From contig CAMDOY010000011.1 of assembly GCA_945903655.1 (NCBI GenBank), positions 1 to 24,164 on the forward strand: a DNA stretch of 24,164 nucleotides, in the 5' to 3' direction. Below, in pieces: positions 23,273-24,164 of this stretch. The stretch is from Rhizobium sp. Q54. GTDB taxonomy: Bacteria > Pseudomonadota > Alphaproteobacteria > Rhizobiales > Beijerinckiaceae. The notes under the pieces are model-generated. The model saw nothing but the letters and a program-made list of their open reading frames with translations. It was not told the DNA's origin and ran no database searches. Within the stretch, counting starts at the first letter, position 1; each line of letters begins with the position of its first letter. Made by a program: the position numbers and the translations under genes.

Positions 23273-24164
23273 ATGGAGCCAAGATACAAGATTGTTTACA
23301 TCATTCTTGGCTACGTCATGGCGTCGATGCTTGGCAATGTAGCTGCTTATGGCCAAGCATCTATCGAGAACCAATATGATGGTGAGTGGCTCGCAAAAGT
23401 AAGTTGTACAGAATCCATTTATCGACGACCGCCGTTTACATACCAAGCAAAAATACCCGTAGAAAAAGGACGAATTCAAAAGACTTTTCACGACAATCAA
23501 GAAAATACAATCACAACAAACACATGGACAGGAAGTTTTACAAACAATGAACTTCAAGTTGAAATCAATGGGTCAAATAGCAAGGGAGAAAAGTGGCGTT
23601 ATTTGTTAAAAGGTGGCTTGAATTCGCCTTATGCTGTTTCATTAATAGGACCCTATTTTGATGCTCGCGGCAATCAAAGCCGCACCTGTAATATCGCTTT
23701 TAATTCAACCAAACCAGACGAGTTGCGCCAAGCAGCCCACAGGGCTGAACAGGAAAACGCACGCCTCAAACAAGAACTGGCCAAAAAAGACCAAGCCCTA
23801 GCTGCGGCGCAAGCCAGCGCCGTCGCGGCACGCACACAGGCGCAGCAGGAGCTCTCGCAAGAGGCGCAGACTGCCATTGATGCGCAGCGCCAAGCAGCAC
23901 AACGAGCTGAGCAAGAAACAGCACGCCTCAAGGAAGAGCTGGCGCAAAAGGACCAAGCTCTAGCTGCGGCGCAAGCCAGCGCCGTCGCGGCACGCACACA
24001 GGAGCAGCAGGAGCCCTCGCAGGAGGCGCAAGTCGCCATTGATGCGCAGCGCCAAGCAGCCCAAAGGGCTGAGCAAGAAACAGCACGCCTCAAGGAAGAG
24101 CTGGCGCAAAAGGACCAAGCTCTAGCTGCGGCGCAAGCCAGCGCCGTCGCGGCACGCACACAGG
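23273..24164 (+). CDS. Exported protein with 54-residue helical tandem repeats (3' end outside window)
   Basis: From ATG 23273 the frame stays open to the window edge, giving 297 residues so far. GGGA eight bases upstream supports the start. Residues 1-29 look like a signal peptide (KIVYIILGYVMASMLGNVAAYGQA). Residues 30-151 form a separate domain that starts YDGEWLAKVSC and holds two cysteines, C45 and C139, which may pair outside the cytoplasm. From residue 152 there are 54-residue units (RQAAQRAEQETARLKEELAQKDQALAAAQASAVAARTQ...IDAQ) rich in Ala, Gln and Glu, predicted to be helical or coiled coil. The first 450 bases are AT-rich and unlike the host; the repeats are much GC-richer. I do not recognise the family. 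A translational link to the recombinase is likely from the 18-base gap. Confidence 0.8.
   Translation, partial: MEPRYKIVYIILGYVMASMLGNVAAYGQASIENQYDGEWLAKVSCTESIYRRPPFTYQAKIPVEKGRIQKTFHDNQENTITTNTWTGSFTNNELQVEINGSNSKGEKWRYLLKGGLNSPYAVSLIGPYFDARGNQSRTCNIAFNSTKPDELRQAAHRAEQENARLKQELAKKDQALAAAQASAVAARTQAQQELSQEAQTAIDAQRQAAQRAEQETARLKEELAQKDQALAAAQASAVAARTQEQQEPSQEAQVAIDAQRQAAQRAEQETARLKEELAQKDQALAAAQASAVAARTQ
23726..24164 (+). repeat. Tandem array of 162-bp in-frame units (two full copies, one cut by the window)
   Basis: Units start at 23726, 23888 and 24050, exactly 162 bases (54 codons) apart. The last copy is cut after 115 bases by the end of the window. The final 43 or so bases of the visible part are identical in all three copies. 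Copies 2 and 3 differ at only three of the 115 shared bases, while copy 1 is more divergent. The array is inside the coding frame and lengthens the helical part of the protein. Confidence 0.95.

Noticed and set aside
23674..24159. Minus-strand frame through the tandem repeat, Ala/Cys/Ser-rich
   Set aside because: It is generated by the repeat being open in both directions. The plus-strand frame has a signal peptide, a ribosome site and a separate N-terminal domain.
23726..24164. Regular repeats as a possible CRISPR array
   Set aside because: Units are 162 bases, contiguous and in frame, with no variable spacers, so this is a coding tandem repeat.

Overview
The window is GC-rich chromosomal DNA of an alphaproteobacterium, most likely of the order Hyphomicrobiales (Rhizobiales). 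The main reasons are an aroK-aroB-corC operon facing xerD and accA, a cyclic-glucan-type exporter (NdvA/ChvA-like), a BigR-type persulfide sensor module, and GC-biased codon use. The order is inferred from gene families and remembered synteny, not from an rRNA or a database search.

Region 1 (1-7669) looks like an accessory catabolic cluster. It holds the end of a TctC/Bug-type solute receptor, then on the minus strand scoA-scoB (3-oxoacid CoA-transferase), an alpha/beta hydrolase, a luciferase-like flavin monooxygenase ending at a strong hairpin terminator, a periplasmic type-1 solute-binding protein and an NDP-forming acyl-CoA synthetase. The set suits uptake, oxygenation or hydrolysis, and CoA activation of an organic acid or ester whose identity the sequence does not reveal. 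Transporter membrane subunits and a regulator are not in the window.

Region 2 (7774-12689) holds an NdvA-like ABC exporter with a recognisable promoter, an orphan MntA-like nucleotidyltransferase, and a sulfur/persulfide module. In that module bigR-rhodanese/DUF2892-tauE runs leftward and a Blh/ETHE1-type persulfide dioxygenase runs rightward. A dyad-symmetric AT-rich operator in the divergent gap overlaps a promoter. The regulator keeps the two cysteines expected of a BigR/SqrR sensor.

Region 3 (12698-21195) is housekeeping. It contains a fused shikimate kinase/3-dehydroquinate synthase followed by a CorC/HlyC-type CBS protein, then divergently a 61-residue membrane protein, xerD and accA, then a YafK-like L,D-transpeptidase lipoprotein and three small exported or membrane proteins. 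A textbook terminator closes the region.

Region 4 (21286-22186) is an unrecognised 286-residue protein preceded by a near-perfect sigma-54 promoter.

Region 5 (about 22300-24164) has lower GC and different codon use and looks acquired. After about 500 bases of apparently non-coding DNA comes a catalytic-domain-only tyrosine recombinase. Eighteen bases later starts an exported protein that ends in 162-bp (54-residue) helical tandem repeats and runs off the window. This pair is the least explained part of the window.
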